Part shown: piece by piece, positions 1-8,983 of the stretch
How the letters are laid out: the number at the start of each line of letters is the position of its first letter
Numbering within the stretch: the first letter of the stretch is position 1
Assembly: GCA_958352845.1 (NCBI GenBank)
Contig: CATWQC010000011.1
Location: 1 to 63,875, forward strand
Length of the DNA: 63,875 nt
Source of the DNA: an uncultured Collinsella sp.
GTDB lineage: Bacteria > Actinomycetota > Coriobacteriia > Coriobacteriales > Coriobacteriaceae
Reading direction: 5' to 3'
Notes under the pieces: model-generated
Databases searched by the model: none
Told to the model about the DNA's origin: nothing
The model's input: only the letters and a program-made list of their open reading frames with translations
Program-made: the position numbers and the translations under genes

Positions 1-375
1 CTCATGTCGATTGTCCCGCTGCCGGATGGCGCAGGTTCGCCGGCTGAGGGCAATGGCTCGGGCATCCCGATGATGATCGATGCCATGCGCGCGCATGGTC
101 TGGCCGAGCCCCTGTTCTGCCCGGGGTTCGATCGGTTCAAGATCGTACTTTACCGTTCAAAAATCGAGCCGGTCGATCATGGCGGGGGCTTAATTGTGAC
201 GGCACTCAAACACTACGGCGAGCTGGGGACGCGTGAGCTGGCAGAACGCACGGGGCTTACAATTTCCCAGGTTAGGTCGCGCGTCAACGCGCTCATTGCT
301 CAAGGCGAGCTTGAGCCCACGGCGCCGGCGACGAGCCGCAACCGCAAGTATCGACTGTCAGAGCGCGTGGAATAA
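1..375 (+). CDS. C-terminal part of an AlbA/HATPase_c_4-type putative regulator (truncated by window edge)
   Basis: The reading frame is open to the first base, so this is the 3' end of a longer gene. The visible 124 residues contain a stretch of the form GIPMMIDAMRAHGLAEP, typical of the C-terminal ATPase-like region of the RecG-like/AlbA_2 'putative DNA-binding' family. A winged-helix-like tail follows (TRELAERTGLTISQVRSRVNAL), which would fit a small HTH reading DNA. The family is usually described as a transcriptional regulator or phage/defence-linked factor, but no specific function can be given. The last codons run to a TAA at 373-375. Confidence is good for the family and low for the role. 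Confidence 0.6.
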   Translation, partial: LMSIVPLPDGAGSPAEGNGSGIPMMIDAMRAHGLAEPLFCPGFDRFKIVLYRSKIEPVDHGGGLIVTALKHYGELGTRELAERTGLTISQVRSRVNALIAQGELEPTAPATSRNRKYRLSERVE

Positions 376-475
376 ATGCGTTAGTGGACGAGGCGACCCA
401 ATAATCGACCCTCAATTGGCGCCCACTGAGGTAAAGCGGTTGTTGCTCAGTCGACGGTGATGCTGAAGACTCGGC

Positions 476-967
476 TTACGCCGGCATGGCCCCGAATCCG
501 TTCATCAAGAACAGCCTAAGAACCAGCTTGATGACATACCCCGGTTTGACTTCTGCCGCGTCAAGGACGTGGCGCTTGGCGAGTTCACTGCAGTATGCAT
601 AGATGTCGCGGATAAGGTCCGCGCCTGAGAGCGTAAACATGTAGCCTGCGTCCGAAAGCGCATTGGGCGCGGCGGGCAACTTGGCCATGTGGCAGAACGT
701 TTGCAGGTCGGGCGCCATAACATTCTGGTAGTCGAGGTGGCCGCCGGCATCCTGTTCGGCAAGCTCCAATTGGCGCACAAAATCCAGTGCCGCCGCTAAC
801 ACAAAGCTCGGCGTAGGCGCATTGACGTCCTGAGTGGTCGCCACAAGCCTGCCCGCCGCCTGCGTGACAAGCCAAGCGACCTCGCGCTGGCAGCGCACGG
901 CCTTGCGCGTAACCGGCTTGATGGACGAAGAAGAAACGCTCCCCTTAGGCGGATTCGAAGCAGCCAT
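476..967 (-). CDS. Hypothetical protein, 163 aa
   Basis: I do not recognise this protein. The start chosen is the ATG at 967, preceded by a GGGAGG ribosome site 5 bases upstream; longer upstream reading is not supported by a second good site. The N-terminus is Ser/Lys/Arg rich and the C-terminal 100 residues look like a mostly helical soluble domain (ALDFVRQLELAEQDAGG; IYAYCSELAKRHVLDAAEV). There is no signal peptide or membrane segment. It lies convergent to the regulator fragment on its left and divergent from the HNH nuclease gene on its right, in what looks like an accessory cluster. Confidence 0.5.
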   Translation of the reverse strand: MAASNPPKGSVSSSSIKPVTRKAVRCQREVAWLVTQAAGRLVATTQDVNAPTPSFVLAAALDFVRQLELAEQDAGGHLDYQNVMAPDLQTFCHMAKLPAAPNALSDAGYMFTLSGADLIRDIYAYCSELAKRHVLDAAEVKPGYVIKLVLRLFLMNGFGAMPA

Positions 968-1182
968 AAGACCCTCCCATGAACAATCCGGCCCAACAAG
1001 CCCGGATGAAACACGTGCTACATCAGTATACAGGGGAGTGGGGTAGCGGGGTACGAGCGTGCCAGAGGCAAACCGCGAGCATCGACGATGTGCCGATCGC
1101 GGAATGAGATCTCGTAATAATTGACTCTCGACCATATTATTGAGGGGTATGACTCGCATTCGTATGGTTGTAGGTGCTGGCG

Positions 1183-2265
1183 ATGAACGACATTGACCTT
1201 GCTGTTCCGTTGATGGATGGACCAAGCTATGACCGTGCCTGCAGTCTCGTGCCTTCCGAATACGTTGAGGCATGGGAGTGGTTTCTGGGTGAGGAGCAGC
1301 GCGGCGGCGTTTGGACCAGCCTTCCGCACCACACCAAGGAAGATAGCCCTCAGTATCAGTATCGTTTGAGAATTGGCTCGGACTTCTTTCCCGTAACGCG
1401 GGATTCAGGGATCTTCTGGCCGGGCCAGGATCGGGTGAAGCAAGACCCCAATAAGATCTTTGCGCTCTCGGTCCATAACTCTAAAAAGAGCTTCTACACC
1501 GATGTGCCTCCGCTCTATTTGGACGATGGTACGTGGGTCATTAAGTACTCGGTTCAAGCGCCGGGTACCGTTGGTTTTCGAGACCAGAATTACAACCGTA
1601 AAATGCTCAACTGCATGGAATGTGGCGTCCCAGTCGGAGTCATATTCGCAACCGAGGTGGGCTATAAGGTGCTCGGCCTTGCGTTTGTTGAGCGGTTCGA
1701 GCCCGAAAACGGATGGTTTGTTCTGCACGGTCCTGTTCATAAAGGCGGACCGGACCCTCGTTTTGTGCCCGACATGAGTTATCTGAAGCGCATGCCCGTC
1801 GATATTGAGTTTGCCGGACAGGGTGCGACCGACGACGAAAAGGTCCGCTATGCGTTAAGGCGCGAGCGATTGGGGCAACAATGGTTCCGCAAGCAGCTCG
1901 TTGCCGCCTATGACGGCCGTTGCGCGGTGTCGGACTGCGGCGTCAGCGAAGCTCTGGAGGCTGCGCATATCGAGAATTACTCGGGACCCAAATCGCAGGT
2001 TGCCAGCAACGGCATTCTGCTTCGGCGCGACTTACATGCTTTATTCGATGCTCATCTGATTTCGTTTGAGCCTGTTTGCGGTGAATATCGGCTGTGTGGA
2101 TCGTACCTGTTGGATAAGACCGACTACGCTTCCTTTGCGGGTACGACGCTAAGGCAGCCGAATGAGCATCAGTGGCGACCCAATACGGTGTTTCTTGAGG
2201 CCCATCGCATTGAGTTCGATCGCTCGGAAAAGAAGCGTGAAAAGGCGGGGCTTCTGCCGTATTAG
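1183..2265 (+). CDS. HNH endonuclease with an N-terminal DNA-recognition-like domain
   Basis: The last third holds an HNH core: residues around 245-295 read CAVSDCGV, then EAAHI, then NGILLRRDLHALFDAHLISF. These are the paired Cys, the first His and the N-x8-H-x3-F pattern of HNH/McrA-type nucleases. The first about 200 residues form a separate beta-rich domain (GVPVGVIFATEVGYKVLGLAFVE is PUA/SRA-like in flavour), so the protein may be a modification-dependent or solitary restriction-type nuclease; that role is inference. ATG 1183 is used because GTAGGTG lies 7 bases upstream; a GTG at 1174 in frame is the alternative. No methylase gene is adjacent. Confidence 0.75.
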   Translation: MNDIDLAVPLMDGPSYDRACSLVPSEYVEAWEWFLGEEQRGGVWTSLPHHTKEDSPQYQYRLRIGSDFFPVTRDSGIFWPGQDRVKQDPNKIFALSVHNSKKSFYTDVPPLYLDDGTWVIKYSVQAPGTVGFRDQNYNRKMLNCMECGVPVGVIFATEVGYKVLGLAFVERFEPENGWFVLHGPVHKGGPDPRFVPDMSYLKRMPVDIEFAGQGATDDEKVRYALRRERLGQQWFRKQLVAAYDGRCAVSDCGVSEALEAAHIENYSGPKSQVASNGILLRRDLHALFDAHLISFEPVCGEYRLCGSYLLDKTDYASFAGTTLRQPNEHQWRPNTVFLEAHRIEFDRSEKKREKAGLLPY

Positions 2266-2387
2266 CGTATTTGGCTTTGGCATTCTTTGACGATCGTGTT
2301 GTTTGATCGGATCGCGTGGCGATGCAATCTCGCGCACGCCCGCCGGTGCATGCTCTTCCTGATTTGTATAGCGAGAGGGGAGCGTGT

Positions 2388-2672
2388 ATGAGCTGGCGAG
2401 GCGATATTGCGATGGGGAAGTACGGAAAACTGCCGTGTGCCCTTATAGACAACAATATGTTTCCGAGCGTAGAGGTTGATTGCGGGTCGTTTGTCGTCAC
2501 CTGCCCTTGCTGCGGCTCGCAAATACCGTGTCTCGACATTCGGTTTATCGATGCGCGCGACAGACTCAGCGACGAAGTGAGAAAACGGACAGGCGTTCAT
2601 ATGCCGGTGTATCCGGAGAAATGCCCTGTTTGTGGCCTCGATATCGTGTACGACGCCGGCGACGAGGGATAG
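2388..2672 (+). CDS. Small zinc-ribbon protein, 94 aa
   Basis: Two CxxC knuckles are visible, CPCCGSQIPC near residues 40-49 and CPVCGLD near residues 80-86, which together would bind one zinc as a ribbon. The rest of the chain has no recognisable domain. ATG 2388 is preferred over the upstream in-frame ATG at 2316 because AGGGGAG sits 6-12 bases upstream of it. The gene follows the HNH nuclease by about 120 bases on the same strand and ends just before the convergent DUF5710 gene. Function is unknown; similar small ribbons accompany nucleases and regulators, but nothing here ties it to one. Confidence 0.6.
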   Translation: MSWRGDIAMGKYGKLPCALIDNNMFPSVEVDCGSFVVTCPCCGSQIPCLDIRFIDARDRLSDEVRKRTGVHMPVYPEKCPVCGLDIVYDAGDEG

Positions 2673-2709
2673 GTGATGCGGAGGAGTTGGCTGTGAGTGT
2701 CTTTTGCCT

Positions 2710-3396
2710 CTACAAATAAATCCCCTCACCGAGTTGCTTGTGGAACTCGGCGTGATGGTCGCGTGCCCAGGTAAAGAGCGCCTGGTCAAAGTCGGTACGC
2801 GTGGCCGGGACGCCAAAGACGCCGGCAACTTCGACGCGTATAAACTCCAGTGCCGGCAGCTTGTTGATGGCAGTGAGGACAAACGGGGACGAGGGCTCCT
2901 CGAACAGATAGCGGCTGCCTTGCAGCGCGTCGCAACTGGTGCACGTGTTGCCGAGCGACGGGGCTTTGGAGGCTCGCGCGCCTACGGGCTTGTAGCCGCA
3001 GCGCTTATGAAGGTAGTCGCGGATCTCGCCCGGCACGCAGCCAAGAGCGGGCACGATGGCGAGTGCGTTGGCGTTGGCCGTGTCGATGGCAATGTGCCCA
3101 GCTTCGTTGGGCGCGTGCGCGATGGCGATGCTCTCGTCGTTATTGGTTCGATAGGGAATGCCGAAGGCCGCGACCGAGGTCTCTTTGTGACACTTCCAGC
3201 ACTCGCGCTTGCCCAGTACTAGATATATATACGGTGCTGAGGGGTCGGATCGGTCAATACCGGGCAGCCACTCGGCAAAGGGCTCGGGGTTGACGCCGCT
3301 GGGTACATACCAGATCTTCTTGGTCCGGTCCCATTTGGCGCCCAGCGCCTTGGCTTCTTCTTTGTGCGAAAAGGGGACATCGAGCTCGGTGCGCAT
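2710..3396 (-). CDS. DUF5710 domain protein, 228 aa
   Basis: The N-terminus reads MRTELDVPFSHKEEAKALGAKWD followed by KKIWYVPSG, the signature of DUF5710 (a small module often found on phage and plasmid primase/nuclease-like proteins). The remaining about 170 residues carry two Cys pairs (CWKC near residue 65, CTSC near residue 155) consistent with metal binding, and no membrane segment. ATG 3396 is preceded by AAGGAG at ideal spacing; the longer reading to 3621 runs into the tRNA-Val terminator and is rejected. The role is unknown. Confidence 0.65.
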   Translation of the reverse strand: MRTELDVPFSHKEEAKALGAKWDRTKKIWYVPSGVNPEPFAEWLPGIDRSDPSAPYIYLVLGKRECWKCHKETSVAAFGIPYRTNNDESIAIAHAPNEAGHIAIDTANANALAIVPALGCVPGEIRDYLHKRCGYKPVGARASKAPSLGNTCTSCDALQGSRYLFEEPSSPFVLTAINKLPALEFIRVEVAGVFGVPATRTDFDQALFTWARDHHAEFHKQLGEGIYL

Positions 3397-3576
3397 GGCG
3401 GCTCCTTGGTACTGCAGGTGCAAGTGGCTCAAGGATACCGCAGGGCGCAGACATCGCGGCGTTTTGCCGAGAAGTTGCGGTGCGGACTGATTGGTTATGC
3501 CGATGGATAGATCGGCAAGTAGATAGTCGGCATTTGGCCAGTTGGGCGGTTGGAACTGCCAGCGGATTTGGCGGCA

Positions 3577-3614
3577 TAAAACAAAACAGCCCAGAGGACA
3601 TAGCCTCTGAGCTG
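3577..3614 (-). terminator. Intrinsic terminator of tRNA-Val
   Basis: On the minus strand a CAGCTCAGAGG arm pairs with CCTCTGGGCTG around a 6-base loop and is followed by TTTTGTTTT. It lies 9 bases beyond the tRNA 3' CCA. Confidence 0.75.
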
Positions 3615-3622
3615 CGAACATT

Positions 3623-3697
3623 TGGTGGGCGTTAGAAGATTTGAACTTCTGACCTCTTCCGTGTCAGGGAAGCGCTCTCCCCCTGAGCTAAACGCCC
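3623..3697 (-). tRNA. tRNA-Val(GAC)
   Basis: On the minus strand the acceptor arms GGGCGTT and AACGCCC pair fully, the D arm, anticodon arm and T arm fold normally, and the anticodon loop reads CTGACAC, giving anticodon GAC. The 3' CCA is encoded (3623-3625). Unlike the other tRNA genes in this window it has no duplicated 3' end behind its terminator. Confidence 0.95.
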
Positions 3698-3726
3698 GAT
3701 CAAGGGTGCGCAAGCGCGCAAGGGAT

Positions 3727-3755
3727 AATATAACGGAGCCTGAACTCGGTGGCAA
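3727..3755 (-). promoter_or_regulatory. Promoter of tRNA-Val
   Basis: On the minus strand TTGCCA (3750-3755) and TATATT (3727-3732) are separated by 17 bases, about 30 bases upstream of the mature 5' end. Confidence 0.6.
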
Positions 3756-3986
3756 GAACATTTTTAAAAATCGCTTACATTGTGGAATTCGGGGGCTTTG
3801 TCATATCCATCTCAAAAGAGCCTGCTGCCGCGATTTGGCTGTCGCATAATGCAAGGCCATTGCGGTATCGAGCTATGGAAAGACGCCTGCGGAATTGTCC
3901 TACCGATAAGCGGACAAGCCTCCAGCTGGTGACTTCGCCGTGGTAAGGTAAGCCGAATTGTTTCCAGGCTGTTTCGGGGGAGTGGA
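3756..3986. other. Intergenic region before the EamA transporter
   Basis: No coding signal or stable terminator is seen. The stretch is less GC-rich than the genes around it and probably holds the transporter promoter, which I could not place with confidence. Confidence 0.4.
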
Positions 3987-5009
3987 ATGAGCAAAGAGCG
4001 TGTCGAGCAGGTCAAAGGCGCAGGGGCTTCGGTGCCGATGACCGATATATCGAACATTGATGTGCCCGAGGGCACCGACGAGCTCAGCCGTAGCACCCGC
4101 CGCGCCTGGCGCGAGCGCCTGAACAGCGCTTCGACGCGCAAGATGATCACGGGCGTCTTAGCCACGCTGGTGGGCGGTTCGTTTTGGGGTTTCTCGGGTA
4201 CCAGCGCGAGTTTTTTGTTCGATACCTACCATGTCGATACGCTGTGGCTTATGAGCATACGACAGATTCTCGCCGGCCTGCTCTTTATGGCCGTGGTTGT
4301 TACGCGCGACCGCGAGCGCCTGATTAAGCTCTGGACCACACCCGCCGATCGCAAGCAGCTGCTGCTCTTTACCGCCTTTGGCCTGCTGTTCAACCAGTTT
4401 TGCTATCTTTCGGCCGTGCGCCTGACGAACGCCGGAACCGCGACGGTGCTCCAGTGCCTGCAGCTCGTTATCATCATGGGCTACGCCTGCGTGACCGATC
4501 GCCGCATGCCGCGTACTCGCGAAGTCATCGGCATTGGCCTGGCTCTGGGTGGAACCTTTTTAATCGCCACCGGCGGCGACCCCACCAGCCTGAATATCTC
4601 GCCGCTTGGCCTGGCAGCAGGTCTTATGTGTGCGGTCAGCGCCGCGTGTATGGCGGTGATTCCCGCCAAGATCCTGCCCGAATACGGCAGCCCCATCGTC
4701 ACGGGTTCGGCAATGCTCACGGCGGGCGTGGTCTCATGTGCCTTCGTGCAGCCCTGGGCGCATATGCCGGCGCTCGACGCTGCCGGCATCGAGGCGCTCG
4801 CGGTGTTCGTGGTTATCGGCTCGTTTTTTGCTTACATGCTCTATATGCAGGGCGTTAAGGACATCGGCTCGGTGCGTGCGAGCCTCATCGGAACTGTGGA
4901 GCCGGTTTCGGCGACCATCACCAGCGCCGTTATGCTGGGCACGGTGTTTTTGCCGACCGACCTTATCGGCTTTGCCATGATCATCGTGATGATGTTCCTC
5001 ACGGTGTAG
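3987..5009 (+). CDS. EamA/DMT-family transporter, 340 aa
   Basis: After a hydrophilic N-terminus of about 50 residues there are ten hydrophobic segments in two repeats of five, the EamA (drug/metabolite transporter) layout. Typical motifs are GGSFWGFSGTSASFLF in the first repeat and LIGTVEPVSATITSAVMLG near the end of the second. The family exports or imports small metabolites; the substrate is not readable. The ATG at 3987 follows GGGGGAG. The protein stops soon after the last segment, so the usual charged tail is missing. No partner gene is adjacent. Confidence 0.85.
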   Translation: MSKERVEQVKGAGASVPMTDISNIDVPEGTDELSRSTRRAWRERLNSASTRKMITGVLATLVGGSFWGFSGTSASFLFDTYHVDTLWLMSIRQILAGLLFMAVVVTRDRERLIKLWTTPADRKQLLLFTAFGLLFNQFCYLSAVRLTNAGTATVLQCLQLVIIMGYACVTDRRMPRTREVIGIGLALGGTFLIATGGDPTSLNISPLGLAAGLMCAVSAACMAVIPAKILPEYGSPIVTGSAMLTAGVVSCAFVQPWAHMPALDAAGIEALAVFVVIGSFFAYMLYMQGVKDIGSVRASLIGTVEPVSATITSAVMLGTVFLPTDLIGFAMIIVMMFLTV

Positions 5010-5158
5010 CTGGCGCCGCCGCCAAGACGGAAAAGGTGTTGTGCCGCATTTTCGCCAATTGATGTCCGTGTCTGGAGTTTAGCTGTCGATGCTCAAAATG
5101 CCATAAACTAGTAACGTTATGGACTTTTTCATTGCGACTCAATTGCGAGGATTTCTTT

Positions 5159-7471
5159 ATGGCTGGTAATCACTTTAAGGGCAGCGATAGCGGTCGCCCT
5201 GCAGTTCCGCCGCGTCCGAACGGGGCTGGTAAGGCCGGCACGCCGGGCGGCGCTGGACAGGGCGGTTCCGGTAAGCGCGTGTCCCCGGGCGAGACAGCGA
5301 TGTTTACCGCTCTGTACGAGCAGTCTCAAAAGGCAAAAAAGACCGGCCGTGCAAGAGGGAATGTCTTTGCGGGCGGTGCAACCTCCACGTCGCAGCCGAG
5401 CGGGGCTCCTTCGGTACCCGCGAACAACGCAGATGCTGCCAACGCCGCGAATGCCGCCGGCAACGTTAATGCCGGCAAGGCCGCCAACAATACTCCCTCT
5501 GCCGGTGGCGCGGGGCTTACGGGTAACCTTGGCACGATTTACACCGGCGCCTCCGAGACTGGCACGTTCGCCCGCCTGGATGATAGCGGTGCCGAGTTTG
5601 CGGGCTCGGGTTCCAAGGAAGATTATTACGATTTTGGCTTGAACTACGGTAGCGACGCTTCGTCGAGTTCGACCTCTGACGGTCTGGTCCGTCATCGCCA
5701 TCGCAAGGGCGAGCGCAAAAAGTGTCACACCGGCGCCATTATTGCCGCTGTAGTCGCGGTGCTTCTCGTTGCGCTTGGCGCAAGCGGCTTTATGCTGCTT
5801 AACTCGGCAAAGACCGTAAAGAGCGAAGCGAAGGAGGCTGTCGAGATCGTCGGTGGCCTTAAGGACAAGGTCACGTCAGGCGATTTTTCGACGCTGCCTG
5901 ACGACGCGAAGAAGATCGATGAACTCTGCGACAGCATGAAGGCGGAGACCTCGAGCCCGCTGTGGACGGCGGCTTCGTTTATCCCGGTGTATGGCAGTGA
6001 CATCAACGCAGCCCGCACCATGATTGATGCCCTGTCCGATGTCTCGAGCAACGCGCTGGTTCCCATGGCCGACAACCTTTCGCAGGCCACGCCCGGCAAG
6101 CTGTTCCAGGACGGCATGATTAACGTGTCCGCGCTGCAGGCGGTCGCCGATTCGCTTTCCAGCAGCTCGAAGGTGTTCAAGAGCGCCAATGAGAAGATCC
6201 AGGGCATTGGCGATACTCATATTTCCCAGGTGACCGAGCTGGTCGATAAGGCCAAGGACGGCTTTGCCACCCTCAACGGCGCGGTTGACGCGGCGGAGAA
6301 GGTCGCCCCCATCCTTCCCCAGATGCTCGGCGCCAACGGCCAGACGCGCAACTACCTTGTGTACGCCATGAACAACGTCGAGATTCGTGCCTGCGGCGGC
6401 TTTGGCGGTTCGCAGGGCCTGATTTCGGTCACCGACGGCCAGATGTCGATTGGCGAGTTTGTTCCCCGCATTGGACTCAGCGAGGATGAGGCAGTCGAGA
6501 GCGTCGACGAAGAGGATGAGGCGCTGTTCGGCAACCACAGCAACCTGTACAACTCGGGCAATACCTATTCGCCTGATTGGCCCCGCAACTCGCAGCGTGT
6601 CGCCGCGCTGTGGAAGTCCCAGTATGGACAGGACGTTGATGGCGTCGTCGGCATCGATCCGGTGTTCTTGCAGTACCTGCTGGGCCTTGTCGGTAATGTC
6701 TCGCTGCCTGATGGTACGGTCGTCGACGGTACCAACGCGGCGAAGGTTCTCATGCACGATGTGTATTGGAACTATCCGGTCGAGGAATCGGACGGCATCT
6801 TTGCGGCTGTTGCCAGCGCCGCCTTCGACAAGATTCTCGGTGGCATCGGTGACGTCGACGTTACAAAGCTTGTCGGTGCATTCGAGCGCGGTGCCGAAGA
6901 GGGCCGTCTGATTGCTTGGATGAGAAACGATGATGAGCAGAATGCCATCAAAGAGACGGGCATTGACGCTTCGCTGCCCGATCCGGATGATCCGAGTGCC
7001 GATCCCGTTGCCGGCGTTTACTTTAACAACCTGAGCTTCTCCAAGCTCGACTGGTATCTGAACGCCGACACGCAGATCGGCCAGGGCATCAAGAACGGCG
7101 ACGGCACGTGCTCGTATCGCATCACCGTTACTCTGACGAACATCATGACGCAGGAGGAGGCTGGCAAGCTGCCCGATTACGTTGCGGCGAGCGCACCCGA
7201 TGCCGCGCGTGACGACGAGCGTCTGAATGTCTCGTTGTTTGCCCCGACGGGCGGCAACATTACTGATTTGACCGTCGAGGGCACCCAGTTTGGTCTTGGC
7301 GCCGCTACGTGGCATGGAATCCCCTTCTATTCGGGCACCGTTGACCTGCATGCTGGCGGGACGACGACGATCACGTATACGCTGACCACGTCGGCCGAGG
7401 CGGGGGACAAGCCGCTTACGCTGCGTCAGACTCCTACATGCCAGGCGGCTCGCGACAGCGCGTCGGCGTAG
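5159..7471 (+). CDS. DUF4012 domain surface protein, 770 aa
   Basis: The first about 190 residues are low-complexity, rich in Gly, Ala, Asn and Ser, and look cytosolic or disordered. A single membrane segment (IIAAVVAVLLVALGASGFML, about residues 197-216) is followed by the DUF4012 extracellular region: a helical part about residues 230-400, then NYLVYAMNNVEIRACGGFGG, the hallmark of this family. DUF4012 proteins occur near cell-surface polysaccharide genes in Actinobacteria; the activity is unknown. ATG 5159 is chosen over an in-frame TTG at 5132 because GAGG lies 8 bases upstream. The next gene is glmM, which makes a cell-wall sugar precursor. Confidence 0.8.
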   Translation: MAGNHFKGSDSGRPAVPPRPNGAGKAGTPGGAGQGGSGKRVSPGETAMFTALYEQSQKAKKTGRARGNVFAGGATSTSQPSGAPSVPANNADAANAANAAGNVNAGKAANNTPSAGGAGLTGNLGTIYTGASETGTFARLDDSGAEFAGSGSKEDYYDFGLNYGSDASSSSTSDGLVRHRHRKGERKKCHTGAIIAAVVAVLLVALGASGFMLLNSAKTVKSEAKEAVEIVGGLKDKVTSGDFSTLPDDAKKIDELCDSMKAETSSPLWTAASFIPVYGSDINAARTMIDALSDVSSNALVPMADNLSQATPGKLFQDGMINVSALQAVADSLSSSSKVFKSANEKIQGIGDTHISQVTELVDKAKDGFATLNGAVDAAEKVAPILPQMLGANGQTRNYLVYAMNNVEIRACGGFGGSQGLISVTDGQMSIGEFVPRIGLSEDEAVESVDEEDEALFGNHSNLYNSGNTYSPDWPRNSQRVAALWKSQYGQDVDGVVGIDPVFLQYLLGLVGNVSLPDGTVVDGTNAAKVLMHDVYWNYPVEESDGIFAAVASAAFDKILGGIGDVDVTKLVGAFERGAEEGRLIAWMRNDDEQNAIKETGIDASLPDPDDPSADPVAGVYFNNLSFSKLDWYLNADTQIGQGIKNGDGTCSYRITVTLTNIMTQEEAGKLPDYVAASAPDAARDDERLNVSLFAPTGGNITDLTVEGTQFGLGAATWHGIPFYSGTVDLHAGGTTTITYTLTTSAEAGDKPLTLRQTPTCQAARDSASA

Positions 7472-7508
7472 GGTTTTTCTGGTAGCGCAGATAATCGAGT
7501 ACCATTTT

Positions 7509-7541
7509 GGGGCGGACAGGCAATCTGTTCGCCCCTATTTT
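7509..7541 (+). terminator. Intrinsic terminator or leader hairpin directly before glmM
   Basis: GGGGCGGACAG (7509-7519) pairs with CTGTTCGCCCC (7525-7535), with one G-U pair, and is followed by TATTTTG. The glmM ribosome site begins only 3 bases later, so any glmM promoter must lie upstream of this hairpin. Confidence 0.6.
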
Positions 7542-7554
7542 GTAAGGAGAGCGC

Positions 7555-8886
7555 ATGAAGTACTTTGGCACCGACGGCTTTCGCGGTGAGGCCAACGTTG
7601 GGCTGACGGTAGAGCACGCTTATAAGATTGGCCGTTTTGTGGGCTGGTATTACGGCGCCAACCGCGAGCGCAAGGCACGCGTGATCGTGGGCAAGGACAC
7701 GCGTCGCTCGAGTTATATGTTCGAGGCGGCGCTGGTGAGCGGCCTGGTCGCGAGCGGTGCGGACGCCTATATGCTGCACGTGATCCCCACGCCGGGCGTA
7801 GCGCATCAGACTGTGGAAGGCTGCTTCGATTGCGGCATCATGATCAGCGCGAGCCACAACCCGTTTTGCGATAACGGCATTAAGCTCGTCAACAGCGACG
7901 GCTTTAAGATGGACGAGGACGTGCTGGAGCTCATCGAGGACTACATCGATGGCAAGAGCGAAGTTCCGCTGGCCACGGGCAACCACATCGGCGCCACGGT
8001 GGACTACATGCAGGGCCGCAACCGCTACATTGCTTCGCTCATTGCAAGTGCGAACTTTTCGCTGCAGGGCGTCAAGATCGGTATCGACTGCGCCAACGGC
8101 TCGGCTTCCTCGGTGGCCAAGCCGGTGTTTGACGCGCTCGGTGCCGACGTGCGCGTGATCAACGCCGCGCCCGACGGCTTTAACATCAACGTCGACTGCG
8201 GCTCCACGCATACGGAGCGTCTGCAGCGCCATGTGGTGGAGCAGGGCCTGGACGTGGGCTTTGCCTATGACGGCGATGCCGACCGCTGCTTGGCCGTGGA
8301 CGAGCGCGGTCGCGTGGTAGACGGCGACCAGATCCTGTACGTGTGCGGCGTGTACCTGAACAAGCACGGTCGCCTTTCGGGCGGTACCGTGGTACCGACG
8401 ATCGCCAGCAACTTTGGTCTGGTCAAGTCGCTGGAGCTTGCCGGACTGAGCGCCGTGACCAGCGGCGTGGGCGACCGTCACGTGTATGCCAAGATGCGCG
8501 AGGGCGGCTACAGCCTGGGCGGCGAGCAGACGGGCCATACGATCTTTGGCGATATCGAGCGCACGGGCGACGGCATTATGACCTCGCTGCGCGTGATGGA
8601 AGTGATTCGTGCCGAGCGCGAGACGCTCTCGCAGCTCACGGCTCCGTGCAAGCTGCTGCCGCAGGCGCAGGTGGCCGTGCACGTGGCGGACAAGGACGCC
8701 GCGCTCGAGAACATGGGCGTGCAGAACGCCATCGCCGAGGCCGAGGCGTCGCTGGCGGGCGAGGGCCGCGTGCTCGTACGCAAGAGCGGAACCGAGTCGG
8801 TTATCCGCGTGCTGGCCGAGGCGCCCGACCAAGCATCTGCCGATGCCGCCATGAAGCGCATCGCCGCCGCGCTGGAAGCTCTGTAA
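7555..8886 (+). CDS. glmM: Phosphoglucosamine mutase
   Basis: This enzyme converts glucosamine-6-phosphate to glucosamine-1-phosphate on the way to UDP-GlcNAc, the precursor of peptidoglycan. All family signatures are present: GTDGFRG at the N-terminus, the catalytic phosphoserine loop ISASHNP with Ser100, the metal loop DGDADRC near residues 240-246, GGEQTGH near 322-328, and the phosphate-binding RKSGTES near the C-terminus. The 443-residue length is normal. ATG 7555 follows AAGGAG. The gene stands alone between a hairpin on its left and a strong two-way terminator on its right. Confidence 0.97.
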   Translation: MKYFGTDGFRGEANVGLTVEHAYKIGRFVGWYYGANRERKARVIVGKDTRRSSYMFEAALVSGLVASGADAYMLHVIPTPGVAHQTVEGCFDCGIMISASHNPFCDNGIKLVNSDGFKMDEDVLELIEDYIDGKSEVPLATGNHIGATVDYMQGRNRYIASLIASANFSLQGVKIGIDCANGSASSVAKPVFDALGADVRVINAAPDGFNINVDCGSTHTERLQRHVVEQGLDVGFAYDGDADRCLAVDERGRVVDGDQILYVCGVYLNKHGRLSGGTVVPTIASNFGLVKSLELAGLSAVTSGVGDRHVYAKMREGGYSLGGEQTGHTIFGDIERTGDGIMTSLRVMEVIRAERETLSQLTAPCKLLPQAQVAVHVADKDAALENMGVQNAIAEAEASLAGEGRVLVRKSGTESVIRVLAEAPDQASADAAMKRIAAALEAL

Positions 8887-8925
8887 GGTAGTCATTGGGG
8901 ACGTTCTTAAACAACTAGGTGGAAA

Positions 8926-8961
8926 GGGGGCGCCGCGGATTGGTTCCGCGGCGCCCCCTTT
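8926..8961. terminator. Bidirectional terminator between glmM and the M32 peptidase
   Basis: A perfect 14-bp stem, GGGGGCGCCGCGGA with its complement at 8945-8958, encloses a 5-base loop. It sits between two converging genes and has short T or A runs on both sides. Confidence 0.75.
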
Positions 8962-8983
8962 GCGTTGGCGTGTCGGTTATGCC

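Noticed and set aside
2710..3621. A longer form of the DUF5710 gene starting at 3621
   Set aside because: The extra 75 residues cross the tRNA-Val terminator and lack a ribosome site; ATG 3396 has a perfect one.
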